A stretch of DNA of 64,000 bases from Simplicispira metamorpha (GCF_004341365.1 NZ_SLXH01000012.1:36093-100092), one strand, 5' to 3'. Shown: positions 29,464 through 39,248, counted from the first letter of the stretch. The notes: generated by a model from the letters alone, not told the origin. Translations and numbers: made by a program.

Positions 29464-30948
29464 ATGACCTCCCGCACTTCTTCCCGCACGCCCCAGCGCG
29501 CCCCGACCGTCCAGCGCATCGACATTGCGCGCGAGCTGCTCTTGACCCCGTTTGGCCTCGATGAAAGCCATCTGGCGCGTGCGCTGGCCGAAATCCGCAC
29601 CCACCAGGTCGATGATGCCGACCTGTATTTCCAATACACCCGCAGCGAGGGCTGGAGCCTGGAAGAGGGCATCGTCAAAACCGGCTCGTTCAGCATCGAC
29701 CAGGGCGTGGGCGTGCGCGCCGTCAGCGGCGAGAAAACCGCGTTTGCCTACTCGGACGACATCTCCGAAGCGTCGCTGCTGGATGCGGCCCGCACTGTCA
29801 GGTCAATTTCGGCTGCAACCCAGACAGGGCGCGCGCGAGTAGCTCCTAAAAAGATAGCTACCAGCCGCAGCCTGTACCCCGGCATTGACCCCATTGCCAC
29901 CCTGGACAGCACGGCCAAAGTGCAGTTGCTGGAAAAAGTCGAGCAACTGGCCCGCGCCAAAGACCCGCGCGTGGCCCAGGTCATGGCCGGCATGGCGAGC
30001 GAGTACGACGTGGTGCTGGTGGCGCGCGCCGACGGCACCCTGGCCGCCGATGTGCGCCCGCTGGTGCGCCTGTCGGTCACGGTGATTGCCGAGCAAGGCG
30101 GGCGCCGCGAGGTCGGCTCGGCCGGTGGTGGTGGCCGTTTTGGCCTGGCGTATTTCGACGATGCGCAAATCAACCAGTATGTGGACGAGGCCGTCAATGC
30201 CGCGCTGGTCAACCTCGAATCGCGCCCCGCTCCGGCGGGCGAGATGACCGTGGTGCTGGGCCCAGGCTGGCCGGGCGTGCTGTTCCATGAGGCGGTGGGC
30301 CACGGTTTGGAGGGTGACTTCAACCGCAAGGGCTCCAGCGCCTTCAGTGGCCGCATCGGCCAGCGCGTGGCCGCCAAGGGCGTGACGGTGCTGGACGACG
30401 GCACCATTGCCGACCGGCGCGGCTCGCTCAACGTGGACGATGAAGGCCACGCCAGCCAGCGCAACGTGCTGATCGAGGATGGCATCCTCAAGGGCTACAT
30501 CCAGGATTCGCTCAACGCCCGCTTGATGGGCGTGGCGCCCACCGGCAATGGCCGGCGCGAGAGCTACGCCCACATCCCCATGCCGCGCATGACCAACACC
30601 TACATGCTGGGCGGCGACAAAGACCCGCAAGAAATCGTGGCCAGCATCAAAAAAGGCTTGTACGCCACCAACTTTGGCGGCGGCCAGGTGGACATCACCT
30701 CGGGCAAGTTCGTTTTCAGCGCCAGCGAGGCGTACTGGGTGGAAAACGGCAAGATTTTGTACCCCGTCAAGGGCGCCACCATTGTGGGCAGTGGCCCCGA
30801 GTCGCTGAAAAAGATCAGCATGATCGGCAACGACATGCGCCTCGATAGCGGCGTGGGCACCTGCGGCAAAGAGGGCCAGAGCGTGCCCGTGGGTGTGGGC
30901 CAGCCCACCCTGCGCATCGACGGCCTGACGGTGGGTGGTACCGCCTGA
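29464..30948 (+). CDS. tldD: Metalloprotease TldD (TldD/PmbA family), with repeat-derived insertion
   Basis: Cytoplasmic zinc peptidase subunit that, with PmbA/TldE, degrades or matures small peptides. The product has 494 residues. HEAVGHGLEGD holds the HExxxH metal motif. NVDDEGHASQRNVLIEDGILKG and the C-terminal TLRIDGLTVGGTA are characteristic. Residues about 114-132 (SISAATQTGRARVAPKKIA) are encoded by a dispersed repeat copy inside the N-terminal domain. It starts 22 bases after rodA. The PmbA partner is not in the window. Confidence 0.96.
   Translation: MTSRTSSRTPQRAPTVQRIDIARELLLTPFGLDESHLARALAEIRTHQVDDADLYFQYTRSEGWSLEEGIVKTGSFSIDQGVGVRAVSGEKTAFAYSDDISEASLLDAARTVRSISAATQTGRARVAPKKIATSRSLYPGIDPIATLDSTAKVQLLEKVEQLARAKDPRVAQVMAGMASEYDVVLVARADGTLAADVRPLVRLSVTVIAEQGGRREVGSAGGGGRFGLAYFDDAQINQYVDEAVNAALVNLESRPAPAGEMTVVLGPGWPGVLFHEAVGHGLEGDFNRKGSSAFSGRIGQRVAAKGVTVLDDGTIADRRGSLNVDDEGHASQRNVLIEDGILKGYIQDSLNARLMGVAPTGNGRRESYAHIPMPRMTNTYMLGGDKDPQEIVASIKKGLYATNFGGGQVDITSGKFVFSASEAYWVENGKILYPVKGATIVGSGPESLKKISMIGNDMRLDSGVGTCGKEGQSVPVGVGQPTLRIDGLTVGGTA
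29803..29858 (-). repeat. Dispersed palindromic element inside tldD
   Basis: Reverse orientation. Core at 29833-29858 (GCGCGAGTAGCTCC then TAAAAAGATAGC), left half TCAATTTCGGCTGCAACC at 29803. It is in frame within tldD. Confidence 0.65.
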
Positions 30949-31003
30949 GGGCACTGCCCGCCCGCCCCGGGGTACAGCGCTTTACCTGTCCAAAGGTCTG
31001 CAC

Positions 31004-31537
31004 ATGCTGGCCCCGCTCTCCAGCGTCATGCAAACGGCCCAGTCGTTTGCTGACATCAGCTGTTTTTTGCGCCAGGGTGTGGCCGATGAGGAGTCGCGTG
31101 AACTGCGCGACAGCATCGGTGCACTGGCGCTGCACATTGATGCTGCCGTGCGCGCCCGGCGCCGACGCAGCCACGCCGAAGCCATTGCCCGCAGCGCCGA
31201 CGCCCTGGCCTTGGGCGTGCTGGAGCACCAATTGTTTCTCTCACGCATGGGCACGGGCTGGAAGCTGCTGTACGAGTTTGGTGCCTACTACCGGGCGCTG
31301 CGCGAGCTGGCCGCTGCGGCCACGCGCTGGCAGCAGGCCTTGGAGCAGCGCAGCGCCTTGGAAGGCGCCAACTTTGACCAAGTCGAGTTGCTGGCCTGGC
31401 GCACCCTGGGCGAGGGGCTGCTGCTCGTCGATATGTACCGCCAGGGCGTGCGCGACCTGAACGAGCTGCCCGAGGCGTCCCCCGGCTTGGGGTCAATCTG
31501 GCGCCGCGCGCGCAGTTGGTTGCGCCGGTTGCGCTGA
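31004..31537 (+). CDS. Conserved hypothetical protein, helical
   Basis: Protein of 177 residues starting MLAPLSSVMQTAQSFAD; AAAGG lies eight bases upstream of the ATG. A longer frame begins before the tldD stop and is less likely. The sequence is almost wholly alpha-helical, with a heavily basic stretch AAVRARRRRSHAEAIARSA, a helix ALRELAAAATRWQQALEQRS, and a basic C-terminus WRRARSWLRRLR. There is no signal peptide or membrane segment. I do not recognise a family. It follows tldD on the same strand and precedes the aroG leader. Confidence 0.7.
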   Translation: MLAPLSSVMQTAQSFADISCFLRQGVADEESRELRDSIGALALHIDAAVRARRRRSHAEAIARSADALALGVLEHQLFLSRMGTGWKLLYEFGAYYRALRELAAAATRWQQALEQRSALEGANFDQVELLAWRTLGEGLLLVDMYRQGVRDLNELPEASPGLGSIWRRARSWLRRLR

Positions 31538-31595
31538 TACCACGGCCCAGGCGCCGCCATGTTGCAGTGCGGCAGACTGTGCTACATTGACCGCC

Positions 31596-31652
31596 ATGTC
31601 ACAGCACAGCGCTTTTTATTTTTGGTTTTACTTCTCTGTCCCTGGCGGATGA
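31596..31652 (+). CDS. aroG leader peptide (aromatic-rich, attenuator control)
   Basis: An 18-residue ORF, MSQHSAFYFWFYFSVPGG, precedes aroG by 113 bases. Seven of seven consecutive residues (7-13) are aromatic: four Phe, two Tyr and one Trp. That is exactly what an attenuation leader sensing charged aromatic tRNAs would have. It is followed by a T-tailed hairpin (31691-31724). The Gly-Gly codons GGCGG at 31644-31648 can pair with CCGCC at 31692-31696 as an antiterminator. A ribosome stalled early in the aromatic run would free this antiterminator, whereas one reaching the stop would mask it. No strong Shine-Dalgarno is visible. Confidence 0.8.
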   Translation: MSQHSAFYFWFYFSVPGG

Positions 31653-31690
31653 GAGGCCACAGCGCGCAAGCACCTGAACCCTTCCCAGAC

Positions 31691-31724
31691 ACCGCCGATG
31701 CTGCAAAGCCCGGCGGTTTTTTTG
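31691..31724 (+). terminator. Attenuator terminator in the aroG leader
   Basis: Stem ACCGCCG (31691-31697) with CGGCGGT (31711-31717), followed by a run of seven or more T. The left arm can instead pair with GGCGG at the end of the leader-peptide ORF, giving two exclusive structures. Confidence 0.8.
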
Positions 31725-31765
31725 TTTTCAGCCCTGTTTTTTTATCCATCGAGAGGACGACAACC

Positions 31766-32887
31766 ATGACTGCCCCTGCCACCCCCGCCAGCGATACCTG
31801 GTATCACAACGTCGATAAAACCAGCCAGACCGACGACGAACGTATCAAGGACATCACCGTGTTGCCTCCTCCCGAACACCTGATCCGCTTCTTCCCCATC
31901 CGGGGCACAGCGGTTGAAGCGCTGATCACGCAAACGCGCACCAGCATCCACAACATCATGGCTGGCACGGACGACCGCCTGCTCGTGGTCATCGGGCCGT
32001 GCTCCATCCACGACCCGGCCGCTGCCCTGGACTACGCCCGCCGCCTGCAAGCCGTGCGCGCCCAGTACGCCGACACGCTGGAGATCGTGATGCGCGTGTA
32101 CTTCGAAAAACCCCGCACCACCGTGGGCTGGAAGGGCCTGATCAACGACCCCTACCTCGATGAGAGCTACCGCATCGACGAAGGCCTGCGCATCGCACGC
32201 CAGCTGCTGATCGACATCAACCGCCTGGGCGTGCCTGCGGGCAGCGAATTCTTGGACGTGATCTCGCCCCAGTACATTGGCGACCTCATCAGCTGGGGCG
32301 CCATCGGCGCGCGCACCACCGAGAGCCAGGTTCACCGCGAACTGGCCTCGGGCCTGTCGGCGCCCATTGGCTTCAAGAATGGCACCGATGGCAACATCCG
32401 CATCGCCACCGATGCCATCCAGTCGGCCAGCCGGGGCCACCACTTCCTGTCGGTACACAAAAACGGCCAGGTGGCCATTGTCGATACGGCGGGCAACCCC
32501 GACTGCCACGTCATCCTGCGCGGTGGCAAGGCGCCCAATTACGATGCGGCCAGCGTCGCTGCCGCCTGCAAAGACCTGGAAGCAGCCAAGCTGCCCGCCA
32601 CGCTGATGGTCGATTGCAGCCACGCCAACAGCAGCAAGCAGCACGAAAAGCAAAAAGACGTGGCCCGCGATATTGCCGGGCAGATTGCGGGCGGCTCGCG
32701 CAGCGTGTTCGGCCTGATGATCGAGAGCCATCTGTGTGCTGGTGCGCAGAAGTTCACGCCCGGCAAAGACCAGCCCTCTGCCCTGGAATACGGCAAAAGC
32801 ATCACCGACGCCTGCCTGGGCTGGGATGACTCGCTGTCCACCCTGGAAGGGCTGGCCGCTGCGGTCAAGGCCCGCCGTGCGTTGTAA
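31766..32887 (+). CDS. aroG: 3-deoxy-7-phosphoheptulonate (DAHP) synthase, AroG type
   Basis: First enzyme of the shikimate pathway, condensing phosphoenolpyruvate and erythrose-4-phosphate. The ATG after GAGAGGACGACAACC gives 373 residues. Type I-alpha signatures are VVIGPCSIHDP, FEKPRTTVGWKGLINDP, GARTTESQVHRELASGL, KNGTDGNI and VDCSHANSSKQ. Feedback specificity (Phe, Tyr or Trp) cannot be read safely. The mRNA leader has an aromatic-rich peptide and a terminator, so transcription is probably attenuated. A terminator follows the stop. AroE of the same pathway is encoded 8 kb upstream. Confidence 0.96.
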   Translation: MTAPATPASDTWYHNVDKTSQTDDERIKDITVLPPPEHLIRFFPIRGTAVEALITQTRTSIHNIMAGTDDRLLVVIGPCSIHDPAAALDYARRLQAVRAQYADTLEIVMRVYFEKPRTTVGWKGLINDPYLDESYRIDEGLRIARQLLIDINRLGVPAGSEFLDVISPQYIGDLISWGAIGARTTESQVHRELASGLSAPIGFKNGTDGNIRIATDAIQSASRGHHFLSVHKNGQVAIVDTAGNPDCHVILRGGKAPNYDAASVAAACKDLEAAKLPATLMVDCSHANSSKQHEKQKDVARDIAGQIAGGSRSVFGLMIESHLCAGAQKFTPGKDQPSALEYGKSITDACLGWDDSLSTLEGLAAAVKARRAL

Positions 32888-32934
32888 AAAAACCGCAGCG
32901 CCGGTGTAAGCTCACGCCAGCAGTTTCCTGCGCC

Positions 32935-32959
32935 GGGGCGGCGGAGACACCGCCCCTTT
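32935..32959 (+). terminator. Probable terminator after aroG
   Basis: GGGGCGG (32935-32941) pairs with CCGCCCC (32950-32956), eight-base loop, followed by TTTATTT. It lies 48 bases after the aroG stop and before the small downstream gene. Confidence 0.7.
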
Positions 32960-32982
32960 ATTTCCACGAAAAAGGCCCATCC

Positions 32983-33294
32983 ATGCACAGAGAAGTCACG
33001 GTCACCCTCGCCCTGAACGAAGAATTCCGTTTTGATCTTGAACACGCCCAGCCCATGGCCAACGAGGACGCGCGCCGGTGGTTGGATGACGAGTTCACCC
33101 GCCTGGAGTGCGAACCCCTGCGCGCCAGCGGCAAGGTGCTTCTGGCCGACAAGGTGTTGACCGTGGCAGCTGCCGCAGCGCGGCCTTTGCTGTCGGACCC
33201 CGACTGGTTGGCGCAGTTTGCGCGCGCCACGCACGCGGTGCTGGCCAAGCCCATCGTGCGCATTGATGTGCCGTCCATGACCATCAGTTATTGA
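32983..33294 (+). CDS. Small conserved hypothetical protein
   Basis: A 103-residue soluble protein starting MHREVTVTLALNEEFRF. AAGG lies about eight bases before the ATG. It mixes beta-strand-like segments (EVTVTLAL, IVRIDVPSMTISY) with helical ones (NEDARRWLDDEFTRLE, DPDWLAQFARATHAVL). There is no signal peptide or membrane segment, and no family I recognise. It lies just after the aroG terminator, so it probably has its own promoter or read-through. A dispersed repeat starts two bases after its stop. Confidence 0.7.
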   Translation: MHREVTVTLALNEEFRFDLEHAQPMANEDARRWLDDEFTRLECEPLRASGKVLLADKVLTVAAAAARPLLSDPDWLAQFARATHAVLAKPIVRIDVPSMTISY

Positions 33295-33295
33295 A

Positions 33296-33351
33296 CCAAA
33301 TCGGCCTCTTGCGCCCGTCTGGCGGGCGCAAGCAGCTATGTATTCAATAGC
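33296..33351 (-). repeat. Dispersed palindromic element between the small gene and mpl
   Basis: Reverse orientation. Left half CCAAATCGGCCTCTTGCGC at 33296, core at 33326-33351 (GCGCAAGCAGCTATG then TATTCAATAGC). Intergenic between convergent genes. It is a complete, well-preserved copy. Confidence 0.85.
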
Positions 33352-33406
33352 AAAGCCCCGGCGCCTCTGGCGCGCGGGGCTTTTTGCTGGGCGTTGGCGC
33401 GATCGG

Positions 33407-34840
33407 TTATGGCTGCGCTTTGGCGGCCAGCGCTTGCAGCAGCAGGCTGTGGATGCCGCCAAAGGCGCCGTTGCTCATGCAGACGATGTGGTCGCCCGGC
33501 TGCGCGGCCTGGGTGATTTGCGCCACCAGCTGCGCGATGTCGGGGGCGGTCTGGGCGCGCTGGCCCGGCCCCACGCCCAGCGGTGCCAGGGCGGCGCTGG
33601 CGTCCCAGTCCAGCCCGGCGGTGTGGCAAAAGGCCAGGTCGGCGGCCTCCAGCGCCCAGGGCAGCTGCGCTTTCATCGTGCCGATTTTCATGGTGTTGCT
33701 GCGCGGCTCGAAGGCGGCCAGGATGCGGTGCTGGCTGCCGATGCTGCGGCGCAGCCCGTCCAGCGTGGTGCGCATGGCCGTGGGGTGGTGGGCAAAGTCG
33801 TCGTACACCGTGATGCCATGCACCGTGCCGCGCAACTCCATGCGCCGGCGCACGTTTTGAAAACTGGCCAGTGCGGCCACGGCATCGGCGGGCGCCACGC
33901 CCACATGCGCGGCGGCGGCAATCGCGGCCAGGGCGTTGAGCTGGTTGTGGACGCCGCTGAGCGCCCATTCCAGGCGGGCCACGCGCTGGCCGCGGTTCAG
34001 CACATCGAATGCGCCGGGCTCACCGTCGGCGCCAAAATCGCTCACGGCGGCGCCAAAGCTGCACACGCTGCTCCAGCAGCCGCTGTGCAGCACCCGCGCC
34101 AGGCTTTCTTCCAGCCCATTGAATACCACCTGCCCCGAGGGTGGCACGGTGCGCACCAGGTGGTGAAATTGTCGCTCGATAGCAGCCAGATCATCAAAAA
34201 TGTCGGCGTGATCGAACTCCAGGTTGTTCAGAATGGCCGTGCGCGGGCGGTAATGCACGAACTTGCTGCGTTTGTCGAAAAAAGCGGTGTCGTACTCATC
34301 GGCCTCAATCACAAAGAGCGGCGCGCTGGCCACCGGGCCGGTGCCAGGGCGGGGCCGCACGCTGGCGCCCAGCCGGGCCGAGACGCCAAAGTTCAGCGGC
34401 ACCCCGCCCACCAGAAAGCCCGGCTGCAAACCCGCGCACTCCAGAATCCACGCCAGCATCGAGGTGGTGGTGGTTTTGCCATGCGTGCCCGCCACGGCCA
34501 GCACATGGCGGCCTTGCAGTACATGCTCGGCCAGCCACTGCGGGCCGCTGGTGTAGGGCAGACCGGCGTCCAGGATGGCTTCCATCAGCGGAAACTTCGG
34601 GCTGCCGTCCTGCAAGCGCGCGCGGCTGACCACGTTGCCGATGACGAACATGTCCGGTTGCAGGGCCAGCTGGTCGGCGCCAAAACCCTCAATCAGGTCG
34701 ATGCCCAGTGCGCGCAACTGGTCGCTCATGGGGGGGTAAACGCCCGCGTCGCAGCCAGTGACGCGGTGCCCGGCCTCACGTGCCAAAGCGGCCAGGCCGC
34801 CCATGAAAGTGCCACAAATGCCCAAGATGTGTATATGCAT
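33407..34840 (-). CDS. mpl: UDP-MurNAc:L-Ala-gamma-D-Glu-meso-DAP ligase Mpl
   Basis: Cytoplasmic ligase that reattaches the recycled tripeptide to UDP-MurNAc. The start MHIHILGICGTFMGG gives 477 residues; the upstream extension is a shadow. Family marks are the N-terminal GICGTFMGGLA loop, the P-loop [15 protein letters not shown], and VIEADEYDTAFFDKRSKFVHYRP, which is typical of Mpl rather than MurC. YDDFAHHPTA is in the C-terminal domain. With AmpD (47.9 kb) it implies a muropeptide recycling pathway. A dispersed repeat lies in its upstream region. Confidence 0.95.
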   Translation of the reverse strand: MHIHILGICGTFMGGLAALAREAGHRVTGCDAGVYPPMSDQLRALGIDLIEGFGADQLALQPDMFVIGNVVSRARLQDGSPKFPLMEAILDAGLPYTSGPQWLAEHVLQGRHVLAVAGTHGKTTTTSMLAWILECAGLQPGFLVGGVPLNFGVSARLGASVRPRPGTGPVASAPLFVIEADEYDTAFFDKRSKFVHYRPRTAILNNLEFDHADIFDDLAAIERQFHHLVRTVPPSGQVVFNGLEESLARVLHSGCWSSVCSFGAAVSDFGADGEPGAFDVLNRGQRVARLEWALSGVHNQLNALAAIAAAAHVGVAPADAVAALASFQNVRRRMELRGTVHGITVYDDFAHHPTAMRTTLDGLRRSIGSQHRILAAFEPRSNTMKIGTMKAQLPWALEAADLAFCHTAGLDWDASAALAPLGVGPGQRAQTAPDIAQLVAQITQAAQPGDHIVCMSNGAFGGIHSLLLQALAAKAQP

Positions 34841-34862
34841 GGCCGCGATTCTACGGTGCAAG

Positions 34863-34918
34863 CCAAATCGGCCTCCAGCGCTTTGGCAGTGGGCGTGAGC
34901 AGCTATCAAAAGTGAAGT
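34863..34918 (-). repeat. Dispersed palindromic element upstream of mpl
   Basis: Reverse orientation. Left half CCAAATCGGCCTCCAGCGC at 34863, core at 34893-34918 (GCGTGAGCAGCTATC then AAAAGTGAAG). It lies 22 bases upstream of the mpl start codon, within its likely 5' UTR or promoter, and divergent from the next gene. Confidence 0.8.
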
Positions 34919-35019
34919 GTTGCAGGGGCCCGCTGTGGGGTTGTTGCGGGCATGGCCGGTGTCTGCGCAGTGGCCGAGGCGACAATGCCGCACCACCCGC
35001 CACCTTGCTGAGAAGTCCC

Positions 35020-35607
35020 ATGTCCCTTGCCGCTGAAATTGCCGACACCGCTGCCCGCCTGGTGGTGGAAGACGGGCTGGAATACGGCCCGGCCAAGCGG
35101 CATGCGCTACAGCAACTGGGGCTGCCTGCCCGTACCCCCTTGCCTGACAACGACCAGCTTGAAGCTGCCGTGGCCGAGTACATCGCCCTGTTCTGTGCCG
35201 ACACCCAGCCCGCCGAACTGCGCGCCCTGCGCCGCGTGGCGCTGACGTGGATGGAGCGGATGGCCGATTTCCGCCCGCACCTGGCTGGGGCGGTGTGGCA
35301 TGGCACGGCCACGCGGCTGTCGGATATTTACCTGCAATTGTTTTGTGATGACCCCAAATCGGCAGAAATATTGCTGATTGACCGCCAGGTCAGCTACGAC
35401 CCGAGTACGGTGCAGGGTTTTCACGGCCAGCCGGTAGAGGCCTTGACGCTGGGCCAGGCTGCGCCCGAGCTGGGCACGGTGGTGGGCGTGCACCTGCTGA
35501 TCTACGATCTGGACGATTTGCGCGGTGCCCTGCGCCCGGACGCGCGCGGGCGTACGCCGCGCGGTGATACAGCGGCGGTGCGCCGCCTGCTGGAGTCGGC
35601 CGCATGA
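35020..35607 (+). CDS. Conserved hypothetical protein, divergent from mpl
   Basis: A 195-residue cytoplasmic protein starting MSLAAEIADTAARLVVEDGLEYGPAKRHA; a frame upstream is rejected. The first half is helical, including AVAEYIALFCADTQPAELRALRRVALTWMERMADF. The second half has HLAGAVWHGTATRLSDIYLQLFCDD and DRQVSYDP, then strands VVGVHLLIYDLD. The histidine/aspartate arrangement hints at a nucleotidyltransferase-like fold, but that is only a guess. It overlaps the TlpA-like gene by an ATGA, so the two are probably co-translated. Confidence 0.72.
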   Translation: MSLAAEIADTAARLVVEDGLEYGPAKRHALQQLGLPARTPLPDNDQLEAAVAEYIALFCADTQPAELRALRRVALTWMERMADFRPHLAGAVWHGTATRLSDIYLQLFCDDPKSAEILLIDRQVSYDPSTVQGFHGQPVEALTLGQAAPELGTVVGVHLLIYDLDDLRGALRPDARGRTPRGDTAAVRRLLESAA

Positions 35608-36221
35608 CCCGGCCACCTGCTGCGCCGGTCGGCCCCGAGGACCATGCGAACCACCCGGCCAGCGGCGCTGCCGCTGGTGAACGTGCTGGCGCCGTGCCGC
35701 CACGCCGCCGCTGGCTGTACGGTGCTGCCGCCGCGGTGGTGGCGGCCGGTGGCGCCGGGTGGGCTGCGCTGGCCTGGCGCCAAGGGCAGACCAGTGCGGC
35801 GGCGGTGCCTGCCGGGCTGTGGCAGCAGTCGTTTCCCACGCCCGAAGGGGGTGTACTGGATTTGCAGGCTTTGCGCGGTCAGCCCCTGGTGCTGAATTTC
35901 TGGGCCACCTGGTGTCCGCCGTGTGTGGCTGAGTTGCCCTTGTTGAGCAGCTTTTCTCGTGAAAACGCCGCCAACGGCTGGCAAGTGCTGGGTATTGCGG
36001 TGGATCAGGCCGCTGCGGTGCGCACCTTTCTGGATCGGGTGCCGGTGGCTTTTCCGGTGGCGCTGGCACCGCAAGGGGGCATTGCCCTGTCGCGCTCCTT
36101 GGGGAATCTGGCCGGTGGGCTGCCGTTTACCGTGGTCTTCGGTGCCGATGGGCAGGTGCGCCACCGTAAAATGGGCCAGATCACCCCCCAGAACTTGCAG
36201 GACTGGATGGCCCTGCGCTGA
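35604..36221 (+). CDS. TlpA/ResA-type thioredoxin-fold protein, membrane-anchored
   Basis: Periplasmic thiol-disulfide oxidoreductase candidate of 205 residues. An N-terminal tail ends in RRRWLYGAAAAVVAAGGAGWAAL (residues about 34-56), a membrane anchor or signal with an RR pair. Then comes a thioredoxin fold with FWATWCPPCVAELP; the CPPC active site is at about residues 99-102. A cis-proline loop lies in GGLPFTVVF. Such proteins reduce apocytochrome c or other cysteine proteins. A CcsA-like gene lies 15 kb away, but a link is speculative. The start overlaps the upstream gene. Confidence 0.87.
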   Translation: MTRPPAAPVGPEDHANHPASGAAAGERAGAVPPRRRWLYGAAAAVVAAGGAGWAALAWRQGQTSAAAVPAGLWQQSFPTPEGGVLDLQALRGQPLVLNFWATWCPPCVAELPLLSSFSRENAANGWQVLGIAVDQAAAVRTFLDRVPVAFPVALAPQGGIALSRSLGNLAGGLPFTVVFGADGQVRHRKMGQITPQNLQDWMALR

Positions 36222-36369
36222 TGCGTTGCCATCCCCATGGTTCGCCATCTGGCCATTGCCATCGTTTGGTAGATGGGGCGGTTTAATGAAAAATGCATGG
36301 CAAAGACTGTAGTAGGCCGAAATTGGAGTAAATTCGCGCCCTGTTCAGCTTTTAGCCGTTGGAGCTTCC

Positions 36370-36822
36370 ATGGATTTGCGAAAACTCAAAACCCTGATTG
36401 ACCTTGTTTCCGAGTCGAATGTGTCGGAGCTGGAAATCACCGAAGCCGAGGGCAAGGTGCGCATCGTCAAGAGCGGTGGCGCCGTGGTGCAGCAGTTTGT
36501 GGCCGCGCCCGTACAGGCTGCCGCCGCGCAGGCCCCGGTGGTGGTGCCCGTGGCCGAGTTGCCCGCGCCCGTGGCCGCAGCGCCTGCCGGACACACGGTC
36601 AAGTCGCCCATGGTGGGTACTTTTTACCGCGCCTCCAGCCCTGGCGCCAAACCGTTTGTCGAGGTGGGCAGCCAGGTCAAAGAAGGCGAGACCATCTGCA
36701 TCATCGAGGCCATGAAGATCCTCAATGAAATTGAAGCCGACAAGACCGGCACCGTCACCCGCATCCTGGGTGAAAACGGTCAGGCCGTGGAATACGGCCA
36801 GCCGCTGTTTGTGATCGAGTGA
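36370..36822 (+). CDS. accB: Biotin carboxyl carrier protein of acetyl-CoA carboxylase, AccB
   Basis: Carrier subunit of acetyl-CoA carboxylase, which starts fatty acid synthesis. The product has 150 residues. An N-terminal helical part and an Ala/Pro/Val-rich linker (about 45-75) precede the biotinyl domain. Lys116 in [10 protein letters not shown] is the biotinylation site, and the thumb region [22 protein letters not shown] is present. It is followed by accC after 77 bases, the standard pairing. The 148-bp gap upstream has no recognisable regulator site beyond being AT-richer. Confidence 0.97.
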   Translation: MDLRKLKTLIDLVSESNVSELEITEAEGKVRIVKSGGAVVQQFVAAPVQAAAAQAPVVVPVAELPAPVAAAPAGHTVKSPMVGTFYRASSPGAKPFVEVGSQVKEGETICIIEAMKILNEIEADKTGTVTRILGENGQAVEYGQPLFVIE

Positions 36823-36899
36823 CCGCGCCGATGCCCCATTTCATTAGCAAATCGTCCTGGCGCGTGCCAGCGTGCGGGCGATGAGCCGCGAGGTAACCC

Positions 36900-38255
<1,356 letters not shown>

Positions 38256-38278
38256 TCGCGGTCTGACACCTGCCAACT

Positions 38279-38319
38279 GCGGGCCCACACCGAACCTGGT
38301 GCGCGGGCCCGCTTTTTGT
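38279..38319 (+). terminator. Terminator between accC and prmA
   Basis: Stem GCGGGCCC (38279-38286) with GGGCCCGC (38305-38312), extended inside by CACC/GGTG and followed by TTTTTGTTTTT. The prmA ATG comes 27 bases later, so prmA probably relies on read-through or its own promoter. Confidence 0.85.
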
Positions 38320-38345
38320 TTTTGCTGTGCGAAAGGCACCCAACC

Positions 38346-39248
38346 ATGTACGAATTGAGCCTGATGAGCCCGCAAGACCGGGTGGAGCCCGTGAGCGATG
38401 CGCTGGACGCGCTGGACGCGCTGAGCGTGTCGGTGGAAGACGCCGACGCCCAGACCGATGCCGAACAGGCACTGTTTGGCGAGCCCGGCATGCCCCCGCC
38501 CCAAGAGGGCTGGCAGCGCAGCCGCGTGGTGGCACTGTTCGAGACGGAAGCCGCCGCCAAAGAAGCGGCCGATTTGCTGCAAGCCCAGGATTTTTTTGAG
38601 GGCTGCAAGCTGTTATCGCTCGCCCCGGTGGTGGAGCAAGACTGGGTGCGCCTGACGCAGTCGCAGTTTGCGCCAGTAGAAATCACGCCGGAGTTCTGGA
38701 TCGTGCCCACCTGGCACGAGCCGCCCGCCCAGGCCCGGCGCGTGATCCGCCTTGATCCCGGGCTGGCGTTTGGCACCGGCACCCACCCCACCACCCGCAT
38801 GTGCCTGCGCTGGATTGCCCGCCAGGCGGCCACGTCGCCGGACGCCGCAGCGGCCTTGGGCCGGGTGCTGGACTACGGCTGTGGCTCGGGCATTCTGGCC
38901 ATTGCCGCTGCCAAACATGACGCCACCGAGATTGACGCCGTGGATATTGATCCGGCGGCTGTGGAGTCCACCGTGCGCAATGCGCAGGCCAACAACGCCG
39001 CGCTGCACGCCGCCTTGCCCGATGCCGCCCAAGGGCTGTACCAGACGGTGCTGGCCAACATCCTGGCCTCGCCCTTGCAGGTGCTGGCGCCCTTGCTGTG
39101 CGCGCATGTGGCGCCTGGTGGCCATTTGGTGCTGGCAGGTATTTTGGAGCGCCAGGCGGAGCTGCTGCAGCAGGCCTACGCGCCCTGGCTGCAACTGCGT
39201 GTGGCCGATCAGGAAGATGGCTGGATTCTCATGACTGCACAGCGCTGA
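38346..39248 (+). CDS. prmA: Ribosomal protein L11 methyltransferase PrmA
   Basis: S-adenosylmethionine-dependent enzyme that trimethylates ribosomal protein L11. The start MYELSLMSPQDRVEPV gives 300 residues, the family length. The N-terminal ferredoxin-like domain with SVSVEDAD is followed by the SAM-binding motif VLDYGCGSGILAIAAAK and VDIDPAAVESTVRNAQANN. The NILASPLQVLAPLL segment is also conserved. Its position between acc genes and a DUF3426 gene is common in betaproteobacteria. Confidence 0.95.
   Translation: MYELSLMSPQDRVEPVSDALDALDALSVSVEDADAQTDAEQALFGEPGMPPPQEGWQRSRVVALFETEAAAKEAADLLQAQDFFEGCKLLSLAPVVEQDWVRLTQSQFAPVEITPEFWIVPTWHEPPAQARRVIRLDPGLAFGTGTHPTTRMCLRWIARQAATSPDAAAALGRVLDYGCGSGILAIAAAKHDATEIDAVDIDPAAVESTVRNAQANNAALHAALPDAAQGLYQTVLANILASPLQVLAPLLCAHVAPGGHLVLAGILERQAELLQQAYAPWLQLRVADQEDGWILMTAQR

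Noticed and set aside
31559..31765. N-terminal extension of AroG by 69 residues
   Set aside because: The extension would include the leader peptide region and terminator, and its sequence is unlike DAHP synthases. The ATG at 31766 fits the family length.
38590..38625. Possible further copy of the dispersed repeat in prmA
   Set aside because: GATTTGCTGCAAGC and CTGCAAGCTG look similar, but the spacing and core do not match, and the PrmA sequence here is as expected.
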